DNA from: Perognathus longimembris pacificus
Taxonomy: Eukaryota > Chordata > Mammalia > Rodentia > Heteromyidae
Length of the DNA: 64,000 nucleotides
Assembly: GCF_023159225.1 (NCBI RefSeq)
Contig: NC_063188.1
Coordinates: 15,583,086-15,647,085 of the forward strand
Direction: 5' to 3'
The stretch's first letter is position 1. Each line of letters opens with the position of its first letter. Below the pieces are notes generated by a model that saw nothing but the letters and a program-made list of their open reading frames with translations, did no database searches and was not told where the DNA came from. Positions 10,925 through 21,896 of this stretch are shown piece by piece. Both the position numbers and the translations under genes were made by a program.

Positions 10925-11820
10925 AACTCAGCAAGAAGCAAGATGGAGGTGTGGGAGATAGTAGCTTCCACAATTATTACAATAAAAACACTCATACACA
11001 AACCAAAATAACTCAGGGAGGGATACAGGGCTCATTTCATGGGAAATGGACTCTAGAATGAATATGAAATAGCACAGTGGAGCCAGAGAGTGCAGAATAT
11101 CCCTACAGAAGGCACACCCGTGAGATCATCAAACTTGAGATGCCATGAGACCTTAGAGGAGAAAAGAGAAAAGGTGGCATCTGTAATCACCATCAGGGAG
11201 CAGTGGGTTTTGCAACATCAGGCAGAAATATTTATCATCTGTTGCTGCTCAAAATCAACAGCTTCCCTCTAGAATCCTAGGTTGCTGAAGGCATGGAAAT
11301 ACACCTCCAATGCTCCCCAAAGCAGGTGAGTTTCTGAGCGCTGCTGCAGGAATGCCGCACTCTGAGCATCCAACTCAGACTCTGGCTCTACAGCTATTCA
11401 GTGTCCATCCATATGTCACAGGGCGTGCACCCAGGCCAAGCAACGTCTGTACACCAACTCTGTGGCCAATAAAGACCAGCTTGAACTCCAGACTCTGGGA
11501 AAGTTCTGTGGCCACACAGTAATCACCATACCTCAGCCATCTGCTATACCACTTTAGTAAACCTCAGCTCTCCTGCTGGCACAGGAAGCACCAAAATGTC
11601 ACTGGGCATGCGCAGACGTGTTCTGCAATTCAGGATGGTGTATGATGGATCTGTCTGTGTTGGCTGCTACTTCTACCACACCTCACACACCTACTGGAGT
11701 TTCTGCCATCGTCATCTGCCTCACAGTGGGCCACAACCAAGGCTTCGAGTTGTTCATTCTATATACTTCAAGAGGTACAAGTTCCAACTTTGAACCCTGA
11801 AAGCCAAAAAGCTCTTGGCA
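10925..11820. other. Unidentified higher-GC segment, possibly LINE 5' region
   Basis: About 0.9 kb of distinct composition (caagatggaggtgtgggag ... ccaataaagaccagcttg) between SINEs in an STK26 intron. The opening resembles the start of mammalian L1 elements (caagatggNNgtgtggg), but I cannot confirm it. Several short open frames on the plus strand (11090-11272, 11310-11522, 11596-11800) have no recognisable domain. Confidence 0.3.
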
Positions 11821-11904
11821 TTTTCTCTCCAAAGAGTCTTCTATTACACAGTATTAATAATTAGTAATAATCAGTTTCAATTTGAGATGCTATGATTCTG
11901 GAAC

Positions 11905-12107
11905 CAGTACAAGTCCTAGTACTTGGGAGGCAGAGTTAGGATGATCACAAATTCAAGGTTAGCTTGCTCTACACGGGAAGTTCAAGGTGAATGTATGAGA
12001 TACAACGGGATTCTGTCTCAAAACACAAAGAGCTGGGGATGTAGCTTAGCGACAGAGTGCTTGCCTAGCACATGCAAGGCCCTGTTTCCAATCCCAGCAT
12101 CACAAAA
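11905..12107 (+). mobile_element. B1-dID type SINE (B1-like plus ID)
   Basis: A B1-like half (agtacttgggaggcagagtt, tctgtctcaaaacac) is directly followed by an ID half (gagctggggatgtagcttag, gcctagcacatgcaaggccc). This is the dimer order known from B1-dID elements in squirrel-related and other rodents; no Geo half is present. An older layer than IDL-Geo. Confidence 0.75.
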
Positions 12108-12159
12108 CTACAAATATAGGCAAACAAGCTCACTTAATTCCATTTTAACAAACAGTAAG

Positions 12160-12425
12160 TTCACTATAGCCATGGTTCCACATCCACAGACTCAATGATA
12201 GATAAAAAAATACTTCACAAAAATTCCATCTGTGTTAACCTGTACAGACATTTTTTTTGCCATTATTCCCTAACTGACACAGTATAACCAGTATACCATA
12301 GCATTTCTATTTTATTACTTACTGTAAGTAATCTAAAGACGAAAATAACATACATTTTATATAAAACACTTGTTCAGTGATTTTGGAGATTTGAAGGAGG
12401 GGGCCTGGAACTATTCTCTTAAGGA
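12160..12425 (+). mobile_element. MER2-like DNA transposon (TcMar-Tigger)
   Basis: Order and wording agree with the MER2 family: catggttccacatccacaga, aaattccatctgtgttaacc, tgtacagac, cattattccctaactgacac, agtaatctaaagacga, cattttatataaaaca, gggggcctggaac. A nonautonomous fossil about 265 bp long with degraded ends. Confidence 0.7.
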
Positions 12426-12950
12426 ATATGCAGATCAGTTGTACTTATAATGTGCAAAACATGTGCCATACTCTATGCAAAATAATATAAATAATAAGAC
12501 TGGTTAAGTCACCTGCCATGAAGGACTTCACACCCACCCTGACAGAGAGAGAAATGTGTAAATAATCACCATCATTTTATGGAATAAGTTAGATCCTTAT
12601 ATATGCCATCAATTTTAAGATTGAGACAGACTGAACTGGTGAGAATAGTCTGGAAATCCAGAGGGATATATTTCTGTGATGGAGGGTATGTCTTAACATC
12701 AGCTGCATTTCTAGTCTTCTATCAACTAAAAAGTTTAGATGTTGAAAACAGTGAATCTGAGCATTGAGATAGACTCAGGATCAAGGGGTTCAAATGATAA
12801 ATGGTTTACTTGGTACTATAAATGCCGTGAGATTCTGCCAAGAGGTCAAGGACTGCCAAATCCTAATATTAGATATCACCTCTCAAAAAGCTAAAGAGAA
12901 AAACACAATGAAAATGTCTTATGATTTAGATAATACAGCACATAGATTAC
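12426..12950. other. Intron flank of the kinase exon, nothing recognised
   Basis: Intron just downstream (in gene order) of the exon at 12951-13181. No repeats were recognised. Confidence 0.45.
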
Positions 12951-13181
12951 CTTTAAATATGATCCGTAGTATTTGGTTACATAGGAGCTGTCACACTGAC
13001 TCAGAACAGTAATTTCTTGCTGAATGTCTTCTATTTCATCCTCGGCTTCCTCAAGGTCTATGATTTTAATGGCAACCACTTGCTGAGTACGGTTATCAAT
13101 GCCTTTGAAAACCTCTCCAAATGAGCCTTTCCCAATGCGTTCTAATTTTGTGAACAGTTCTTCTGGATCAGCTATATTATT
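12951..13181 (-). CDS. STK26: STK26 exon with kinase N-lobe (codons 15-91)
   Basis: A 231-nt, 77-codon exon with both ends in phase 0. It starts [10 protein letters not shown] after the acceptor ttcttcccttag and ends YYGSYLK before the donor GTAATC. It carries the start of the protein kinase domain: the glycine-rich loop GKGSFGEV (residues 32-39 of the protein), the ATP-anchoring lysine in VAIK (residue 53), and the acidic run [15 protein letters not shown] that includes the alpha-C helix glutamate. All catalytic features expected here are intact and the frame is open. GCK-III kinases (STK24, STK25, STK26) are very similar in this region; the choice of STK26 rests on the joined first exon and the [10 protein letters not shown] opening. 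The flanking introns are 31,279 bp (13182-44460) and 9,542 bp (3409-12950). An out-of-frame minus ORF running past the donor is not a separate gene. Confidence 0.98.
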
Positions 13182-13823
13182 CTAAGGGAAGAAGGAAGAG
13201 AGGAAGAACATGGTTTGAATAAAAAAAAAACTTAAAGAAATCACTGAGGACAACATTTTCCATAGATTTTCAGTTCATTATTGTTTTTAATTGTATATAC
13301 TTATGAGTAAACATGTGATCATTTGATTTATGTATATACAGTGTACCATGATCAAATTAATTAACATTCCCATCTGCTTAAACATGTATTCTTTGTTTCT
13401 TTTAAAGCATACAAATTCCTTTGACTCTCCACATTTGCTTTGTGAGAACAATTATGATCCTGAAAAGCCAGCTAGTCTGTATTCTATCGGACCACCCACA
13501 TGAAGGAGGCTTAGCTGTTCTTGCTGCCCAAACAATCCCATGGAGCAAATGTTGTCAGAGGGGCCTGCCAAAGGATTGGGCACTTCTTTAAAAATAAAAC
13601 AGCTGATTATACACCGTGTATACATTAATGCAAATGTGGCATTAATGAAAGAGCGCATTACTTAGGCTAAGTTGAACTATTGAAAAATTCAAATACAATT
13701 CCAATATCACCTTTAAACTCTTCTTTTCTGTCTCTAAGACATGTCAAATACCTCACTTATGCTTCTAAATCACCATTCTAACAGACTAGAACAAAAAATA
13801 CTCAAATATTTAGAACTTTTCTT
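13182..13823. other. Intron flank of the kinase exon, nothing recognised
   Basis: A polypyrimidine tract and acceptor immediately precede the exon in gene sense. The rest has no recognisable element. Confidence 0.45.
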
Positions 13824-13843
13824 TCTAAATTGGGATCTTTTCT

Positions 13844-14082
13844 TTGGGTAAGGGAGGTCAGTTGTAGGGCTTAAACTCTGGGCCTGGTCACTGTCCCTGA
13901 CCTCTTCAGCTCAAGGCTAGTGTGCTACCACTTGAGCCACAGTGCCATCTCTGGTTTTCTGATGGTAAACTGGAGAAAAGAGTCTCATGGACTTTCCTGC
14001 CCAGGCTAGCTTTGAACCGTGATCCTCAGATCTCAGCCTTCTGAGTAGCTAGGATTCCAGGTGTCAGCCACCTGCACCTGGC
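13844..14082 (-). mobile_element. B1-like/Geo composite SINE
   Basis: Minus-strand, complete, with a 20-bp target duplication tctaaattgggatcttttct at 13824-13843 and 14083-14102. A clear example of a composite element moved by target-primed insertion as one unit. Confidence 0.93.
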
Positions 14083-14161
14083 TCTAAATTGGGATCTTTT
14101 CTGTGTTCAATGTTCTCATCAATAGCTGAAATAAGATCATATGCCTTTAGTAAGAACTTTC

Positions 14162-14268
14162 ACCTGCCTAGACATGGGGCCACATACATGTACTTCCAGC
14201 ATTAAAGAGGCTGAGGCAGGAGTATTACAAATTCAAGGACTACATAGTGAGACTGTGGGACCAGGAGA
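14162..14268 (+). mobile_element. B1-like SINE
   Basis: Monomeric: aaagaggctgaggcaggagt, tcaaggactacatagtgaga. It is followed by a purine-rich (gggaga)n stretch at about 14270-14315. Confidence 0.65.
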
Positions 14269-14375
14269 GAGAGCTAGAGGGAAGGGGGAGGGAGAGGGAG
14301 AGGGATAAGGAGGGAGTAAATTTTAAATAAAAGCAGAGGAAACAAAAGCAAAACGAGACAAATAAAAAATGTTTG

Positions 14376-14570
14376 TGGGCTGGGAATATGGCCTAGTGGT
14401 AAAGTGCTTGCCTCACATACATGAAGCCCTGGGTTCGGTTCCTCAGCACCACATATTTTTTTTAAAGCCACAAGTGGCACTGTGGCTCAAGTGGCAGAGT
14501 GCTAGCCTTGAGCAAAAAGAAGCCAGGGACAGTGCTCAGGCCCTGAGTTCAAGCCTCAGACTGCAAAAAG
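14376..14570 (+). mobile_element. IDL-Geo SINE
   Basis: gggctgggaatatggcctag ... ggttcggttcctcagcacca ... ccacaagtggcactgtggct. Target duplication aaaaaatgtttg at 14364-14375 and 14571-14582. Inserted at the edge of the L1 fragment that follows. Confidence 0.9.
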
Positions 14571-14582
14571 AAAAAATGTTTG

Positions 14583-15235
14583 CAATCATTCAGCAGACCA
14601 AAGAATTAATATCCAGTATACATAAGGAGATTTAAAACTCAATAACATACATCAAATAATACAATTAGAAATAAGCAGTGGATATGAATATAGATGCTTC
14701 TAAAAAGAAGAAATCCAAATGGCTGGCAAGTTTATGAAAAAAAAAATGTTAGTATCATTAGCCTTTAGGAAAACACAAGTCACAATCCATAATCAGATAT
14801 TCTTAGGGAAGAAACACAAAGGTGCAATGCCTATGTTACTCTAATCATATAAAATAATACTTATCAAAACAAACTCCAGGAAATGGGAAAAAACACAATC
14901 AGGTATTATCTTACCCCAGTTAAATAATGGCTATTACCATTTTTTAATGTTTCCTAGGTGTAGAGAAAAGGGAATTCTCCTACCCTGTTAGTGGGAATGT
15001 AAATTAGTTCAGCCACTATGGAAATCAGCATGGAAGTGTCTCAAGGAACTAAAAGTAGAACTACTTTATTGTCTAGGTAACCCACTCCTGTTTATATACC
15101 TGAAGAAAATGAGGTCAGCATATAAAAGAGACATCTGCCCACCCATGTAGGTTGCTAGTCATAGTAGCAAGATGTTGAATCAGCCCAGGTGCCCATCAAA
15201 AATGTGACATACCCTAACTAATCAGGAGACTGGGA
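14583..15235 (+). mobile_element. Old L1 fragment (ORF2 3' part)
   Basis: The order agrees with the L1 ORF2 end: ccaaagaattaatatccagt, atccaaatggctggcaag, ctaccctgttagtgggaatg, tcagccactatggaaatcag, agcccaggtgcccatc. Many indels; not coding. Confidence 0.75.
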
Positions 15236-15287
15236 TCAAGGATGGACAAGTGCATATACATATAAGCAAAAGATAGAAATATACTAT

Positions 15288-15533
15288 AGCTGGGTGCCAG
15301 TGGCTCACACTTGTAGTCCTAGCTACTCAGAAGGCTGGAATCTGAGGATTGTGGTTTGAAGCCAGTCCGGGCAGATAACAAGGACTCTTATCTTCAATTA
15401 ACCACTGAAAAAAAGCCAAAAGTGAGGTGTGGCTTATGTGGGAAAGTGCTAGCCTTGAGCAGAAAAGCCCAGGGACAGCACCCAGGCCCTGAGTTCAAGC
15501 CCCTAGACAAGCACCAAAAAAAAAAAAAAAAAA
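15288..15533 (+). mobile_element. B1-like/Geo composite SINE
   Basis: gctgggtgccagtggctcac ... tgaggtgtggcttatgtggg ... ccctgagttcaagcccctag, then an A-tail of about 19. Confidence 0.88.
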
Positions 15534-15611
15534 GAATATTTGAGATGAACAGGAACTTAACAAACATCCTATTCAAATTCAATTTTCTCTAGGAGAGAAG
15601 ACTATAGCACA

Positions 15612-15705
15612 GAAACGGAGGACATACAGCTCAGTGGCAAAGTTCTTGTCTAGAATGCATAAGACCTTGAGTTTGATCCACAGCACCACAAATAAGTAAA
15701 TACAT
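15612..15705 (+). mobile_element. ID-like SINE
   Basis: catacagctcagtggcaaag, gagtttgatccacagcacca, A-rich tail with taaat units. Confidence 0.7.
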
Positions 15706-15969
15706 ACAACAAATTGTTCAAATATATAAGATAGTTAACTAGTGGCAAAGCTCCAACTTGATTCATCTTGTCTAATATTCCTTTAGTATAGCTTAGATCT
15801 ACGAGTTATTTAAGCACCTCTCTCTTTTGCTTTAAAACCAAAGTTATTTCCACTATGAGTAAATAACATTGCACATAGTCATCAAGTTTATCAATGTTTT
15901 AAAGTATACATGCTTTTTATGGAACATCATCTCATTATTGTGGCAAAATATTTAACATTCATTCATCTT

Positions 15970-16194
15970 TTTTTTTGGATTGGTCATGGGGCTTGAACTC
16001 TGGGCCTGGGTACTGTTTCTGAGCTCTTCAGCTCAAGGCTAGTGAGCTACCACTTTGAGCCACAGTGCCACTTCCAGTTTTCTGGATAAGAATCTCATGG
16101 ACTTTCCTGTGCAGGCTGGCTTTGAACCGCAATCCTCAGATCTCAGTCTCCTGAGTAGCTAGGGTTACAGCTGTGAGCCACCAGCACCTGACCC
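15970..16194 (-). mobile_element. B1-like/Geo composite SINE
   Basis: Minus-strand: ggggcttgaactctgggcct ... tgaaccgcaatcctcagatc ... gctgtgagccaccagcacct. Confidence 0.87.
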
Positions 16195-16315
16195 CATCAT
16201 TTTTATTACAATATATTGTTATTAACTATAGTCACAATGTGGTAAAACATATCCTTTGAACCTCTTCCTCTTATGCAACTGAAATTTGGTATCCCTTAAC
16301 CAATCATTTCTTTCA

Positions 16316-16580
16316 ACACAGGGAAACTGGTAGGAAGTGAAATTAAGAGACAGAACAATACATACTGCATGATCTCATTCATATGTGGAATTTTGTAAAG
16401 TTCATCTCATAGAAAGAGGGAGTAGTGGTTGTCAGAGCCTGTGGGAAATTGGATGTCAGAGAAACGTTGGTTCAAATAACATTAGCATCATTTTTGAACC
16501 ATTATGCAATTGACCAATACCTGTACATATGCACAATAACCACACATTTCATATTAGAATCTTAAATAAAAGTGATTTGT
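16316..16580 (+). mobile_element. Old L1 3' end
   Basis: Wording typical of L1 3'UTRs: catgatctcattcatatgtg, agtagtggttgtcagagcct, caataccTGTACatatgcac-like run, ending in aataaa and an A-rich stretch. Confidence 0.55.
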
Positions 16581-16599
16581 AAATAATCTTGACTTTCTG

Positions 16600-19500
16600 T
16601 CAAGCTTGCTATACTTGACCCATTTTTTTCCATGCCAGTAATAAGGCTGGACTAGGCCAGCCCCCTAGAGTGTGGGAGGCCGAGTAGCAATGGTATTCCA
16701 TATCATGATTCCCATAGGATCCAATGTCAGCATGCCAGCAGCTCCAATTCCAGCTACATCAGTGATTTATTGTAGACTTCAGTAACCCTTTAATAGTATG
16801 GTTTCCACTTCCATTCATAAAATAGTCAGAATCAATGAATGTGCCCGAAAATAAAAAATAATATTTACGGTCAATTGTTAAGTTTGTGCTATGTTTTATA
16901 TAGGTCTGGAATTGTTCAAATGACCATGTAAATGTTCAGATTACTATAATTAATGAAGAAGATAAAACAAATGCCCCCTAAATGCTTCTAAATTCTTGAA
17001 GAATGTGCTGTTAGTAGAGTATTTCTCTACTTAGCACAACCTCAGGCTCATATTACAAGTATCTGATAAGATTTTATAGAATTCTTAAGAGACCTCTGCA
17101 ATTTATAGTTCGAAAGGAAAATACTTAGTTTTGCTATATTTCATGTATGACAGAATAAGAACGAAGATAAAAATTAAGTATGCCTGTATATGTTTCAAAT
17201 TAAACAAAGAATTTTGGCTTGAGGTCAGATTCCTTTAGGTGGTCAGTCACTTAAATTTGTAGTTCCACGTTTATGAGAACTCACTATATTAAACTAAGTG
17301 TATCAAGAAAAGGTTTTTGTTTATTTTTATAATATGATTGTATTTTTATGTGTCTTTCAGAGGTAATTATAACTTGCCTTTGGGACATAAAATAGCAGTC
17401 AAATGGTGAGATCTCATGTGTGTATATGTCATGAGATAAATGAAATGTAGTTCAAAATGCCATTACAACAAATCTGTCTTCCTTATGGTCCTCAGAAAGC
17501 ATTTTATCAGCTCACAGTTGAGTCCCTTTCATTACCTCCGCACTTAAAAGGCAGTTTTGAGATGGATGAGGTCAGCACTACAACTCTATTTCTGTGGCAA
17601 AGCAAAAGCTCGAAGATCCCACACAATACTGTTCAGCGCTCTTAAGGCAACCATTTAAACTTCAAGTCAGATTGGACATAGCAACAAGAAAAATGTGTTC
17701 ATAAGGCAGAAATAAAATTAAACTTCTAAGTGCTTTTTCATCTCCCTTTTATTATTTCTATTTTTAAGTGCATCTCATTAGCACAAATACTTAGAATGCA
17801 AATATTTTGGAAAAGGATAACTTCATTAAAATCATTACAAAAGGTTTTGACATAGCTGCATGAATAACAAGCACGGTGAGGAGTGTCTTCTGATGAGCAA
17901 TTTTGACTGTACTTTATCTTTAAGAACAAAAGAATAATTGATAATATTCCTTCATCTTAATTCCTCCTACTCAAGAGCAGATAGGAGAAGAGCTTCCTAA
18001 CTTGCAGTTTTTCTCTTTCCCTGGGCTCTGCAGAACACATTCTGGGTGGTGAGGAATGAAGTTCTCTACATATGTTTGTAAGACAGCAATTTACAATGGG
18101 TAACAAGGAATGAGTCATTCTTTTGATTCTATTGTCACTTTACCACATACCACTTTTTTTCTAAAATAAGATAAAATACAAAAGGAATGAGAACAACATT
18201 TAATCATACCTAGCCTTAAGCAAAAACCAAAGTCATAAGAGGCAGCACTTCTGTTAGCTAATCCCCAATATGGAGGTCCTTTGCTTCTGTTACTTTAATT
18301 GAGAATAGAAATTTCAGATTATTTTGTTTGGCCAGGTAAATCATCCTGGGACCTAAGATATCTTAAATGAAAGGAAATAACAAATTTTATCTTTTTTGCT
18401 TAATTCTAGGATCTAAAGTTCCCTTAAGCCTTTAATTATATCCATGAGTAAGGGGAAGAAAACATCCTGCAAACAATCACGTTCTTCTCGCAATAAACCA
18501 AAAGTCAAGGCTATCATCACAATAAATGCTGGATGTAAATTCCATTCCATCATTTAGCTTATTTTTCTCTGACCTTCTAGCCATTCCCAAGGAAAAAAGA
18601 TGTCTGGTTTCTCATAAGTACTATAGAGGTAAAGAGAGCAGAGAGGTCAGGCAAAATTGGCTTAATTTTGCTTAGCCTGGAAATTACAAGAAATCCACGA
18701 TTAAATGTCAGCTTCACCATCTGTCTCATTAGGGAGGGTGGTGGCCTCAATGAGCTTTAAATTCCTTACTGCCTTGCTGTGTGATTCTGCGAAGTATTAG
18801 AAGCCAAGTGTCTATGGTCTCCTTTCTTGGCCCTTAGTTATCAACCTTGGTTTTGAAATAAGCTAATACATTAATTAGCTTGGATAACCGAGTCAATTGT
18901 ACAACAGTACACAGTGGCTGAAATGAAAAGTAAAGAATAACCCATTGTGGCAGGGAGAAAATCAGAATCACTAGTTGACCACATGCAAGTCCCAGCTCTG
19001 ATAAAGTAATGAAGCCGAGGGAAAAGCCTACAGGATGAGTCATTGTCCACGTGGGTCTCATTGTGACTACGTCCTATAACAAGAGTGGTGATGACTCCCC
19101 AAGAAAGTCAAACAATGGCCAGGAGATCAACAGATACACTATCTAATGGTCTATTTATTCTTCCTCTGCTTTGTAAAGTAAATGCATTCAGAAAGCAAAG
19201 TATTCTTGAGGTAATAAGTTATATTTAATACATAAATAGAACTCAAATACCCAACAAAGCAGAATGTCCAAAGAGACATCTAACGTCCAGTGCTTTAGTA
19301 GGTAGTATCTTGGAAACACAAACATAAATGTAATTCTTTATTAGGGAACGACTCCACTTCCTTATTTCTGAGCCTTTGGCCCATGCAACTTTCTCAATGG
19401 ATAATTTCCTACCTCTCTTCCATCTCTGGACATCCCAGTATCTTTAATAAAACAATACAACAAAACCTTCCTAATCCACTGGAGAAATACATTGCTTCTT

Positions 19501-21370
19501 TCTCTGCTCTCTCATACACTGTTCTTCATGCCTCCATTATAGCATACCTTTGGTTAAACGTGCAATAGCCTTCATTGCTATGACCTTTCTATTTTCAACA
19601 CTAAATTCATTAGACAAGACTCTGTGTTACTCAGCACTAGGTACCTTCACAGTACTCAGGACAGTATTTTATCCATTGTGGACCTTGTATATTCATAGGG
19701 TATTTACCTGAGGAACCACCTAGGATGAAGTCTTTGGCCTGAACTTATCTTCCATTTGCCATTTTTTTTGACTTTTGGTGCTAGAGAGATTATAGTCCAT
19801 AAACGGAAAGATGTTAAACTAGAGAAAACATTTTAAAGTCAATCCTTATTCTCCTTGCAATTAACATAATGAAAGCTTCCCAAACTGATATATTTTTTTC
19901 TTTCAACTAAGGGATCCATTAGGTTTTGAAACAGCAGATTTTGAGATAATATAAAGATATGCCCGAAGTAGCCACGTACACAAGGACAACCATCAGTGGG
20001 GTATGCAAATGTGACTGGATGTGCATCTGCAGGCATAATCAATTAGAGCATATAACTATTGCATGTCCTGAGGCAGTCTTAAATTTCATATTCCAATGTT
20101 GAGATTAGAAGCCTCCAAGAGCTAAATTTGCATTATCACTCGTGGGTCCATCTCTTTTAATTTAGTTGGACCAAACACCATATAGAAACCTACAATTCAA
20201 AAAGAGGTCAGGTTTATCCATGAGCATTAATGTTAAAATTAGAGGGATTATTACTGACTAGACAGGATGTTACATAAATATGTCCTGGGACTGAGAATAA
20301 GCCCTCACTATAAAATATTCATTCAGAAAGGAGAAAAAAAGGCCATACGATGAAAGGAAGACAAAGACTCTATTAATATATAAATGGTGAAACAGGTACC
20401 CTAATTTATTCAGGCTATTATTTAATCAAACCCACACAGAGCACTTTAAAGTGATAGACAGTGAGAGCCCCATTTATGCTATCCATATTAGAGGTAAGAT
20501 AAAAGGATGCCATTCTAGTACTTTTAGAAATAAGCACCTTTGGTGAGAATCTAAGGCAGCAGCCCATTACAGCAAATATCGAACTAAAATGGATAATGTC
20601 ATGGTGAATCTTTAGCACACTTATTAAAATGCATTGGATTAAAACAAAATTGATCTGCTCACTGCCTATCTTCCTTTTAGATGCAGAAGTCCAATTAAAA
20701 TCAATAGGTTTGAAGCTGGTAAGCACAGCACTAAATTATTAACACCATGAGTTCTTTTAGAAAATTAACAGATTGAAAAAGTGGAATGTTACACAGACTT
20801 ACCTTTTTATTCTTCATGAGAAAATGGCTGCAGAATAATTTCCCTCCAACATTTTCCTCCTTAATCAAATCTAGATTCTGAATGAATTTAATCAAAGAGT
20901 ATTTTTGAGGAGTTAGCCAATGGAATTTTAGGACTAAGGAAACAATCTCTTGGGCCCCGCTGGCTTTAGCATCCTGTGATAACATGAAAGTGATACTTGA
21001 TGGCATGTTGGCATCAATAGCAAATTATTTTAATCCTGGCAGGCACTAAGAATGGAGCAGAGAAGAGATTATAAAAGAATGGTCCCTGATGTAACAAACT
21101 CCTTTCATTTCCCCATCATGAGGAATGTCATCAGCATGTGTGTTTATGTGTGCACATATGTGTGTGTAGAGCTAAAAGATTGTGTATTGTTATTTCTGAA
21201 AATCTGAAGAACCACTATAAATGAGCATAAAAAGTAGCTCTGCAATGGATATCCTCAACGTATATGAGGAACTATATAACAAAAGAGGGCTGGTTGTATT
21301 TTTTGACCCTCAGTGATGATATTTATTAGTATTTCCTTTGTTTTGAATGGACATACCATTCTTTTCTCCT
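16600..21370. other. Repeat-poor block inside the large STK26 intron
   Basis: About 4.8 kb without a recognisable SINE or L1, unusual for this window where SINEs otherwise occur every 1-2 kb. No exon could be supported; the short open frames at 17457, 18834, 19839, 20418 and 20731 have no known domain. Candidate conserved noncoding DNA. Confidence 0.5.
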
Positions 21371-21371
21371 C

Positions 21372-21588
21372 TATCAGTTGTGAGGCTTGAACTCAGGGCC
21401 TGGATGCTGTCCCTGAGCCTTTGTGCTCAGGGCTAGTGCTCTATCACTTTGAGCCACAGCTCCACTTCCGGTTTTCTGGTGGTAAGAGTCTTATGGGCTT
21501 CCCTGCCTGTGCTGGCTTTGAACTGTGATCCTCAGATCTCAGGTTCTTGAGTAACTAGGATTAAAGGCAAGAGCCACCAGCACCTGGA
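21372..21588 (-). mobile_element. B1-like/Geo composite SINE
   Basis: Minus-strand: aggcttgaactcagggcctg ... tttgaactgtgatcctcaga ... aagagccaccagcacctgg. The flanks share ccattctttt, a probable target duplication. Confidence 0.85.
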
Positions 21589-21896
21589 TCCATTCTTTTT
21601 TAAGCCCTAAGTATTGTTAGATTTAAAATTTGTCATAGTATTGCAATTTAGAAAACTCCTCTTTTTTTGTTGTGAATTAATCTTCTCTGGAAGCTTCATA
21701 TTTCCTGAATGTTTTCATACCTATCTCTATGCTTCCCCATGCCCCCTTGCCATGATTACCAATAGCATTCTGAATGTCCTAATTTTGTCCCTATAGGTAC
21801 ATAGGTTCTACTTTTTACACTCATTGCTTTTGCTGCCATTGCTGCCAACTGTGCATATTTCCAAAGCACAATTGCAACATTCAACAAATTAAATGT

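Noticed and set aside
12891..13079. Separate short kinase-like protein on the minus strand
   Set aside because: It is the STK26 kinase exon read on past its splice donor into intron.
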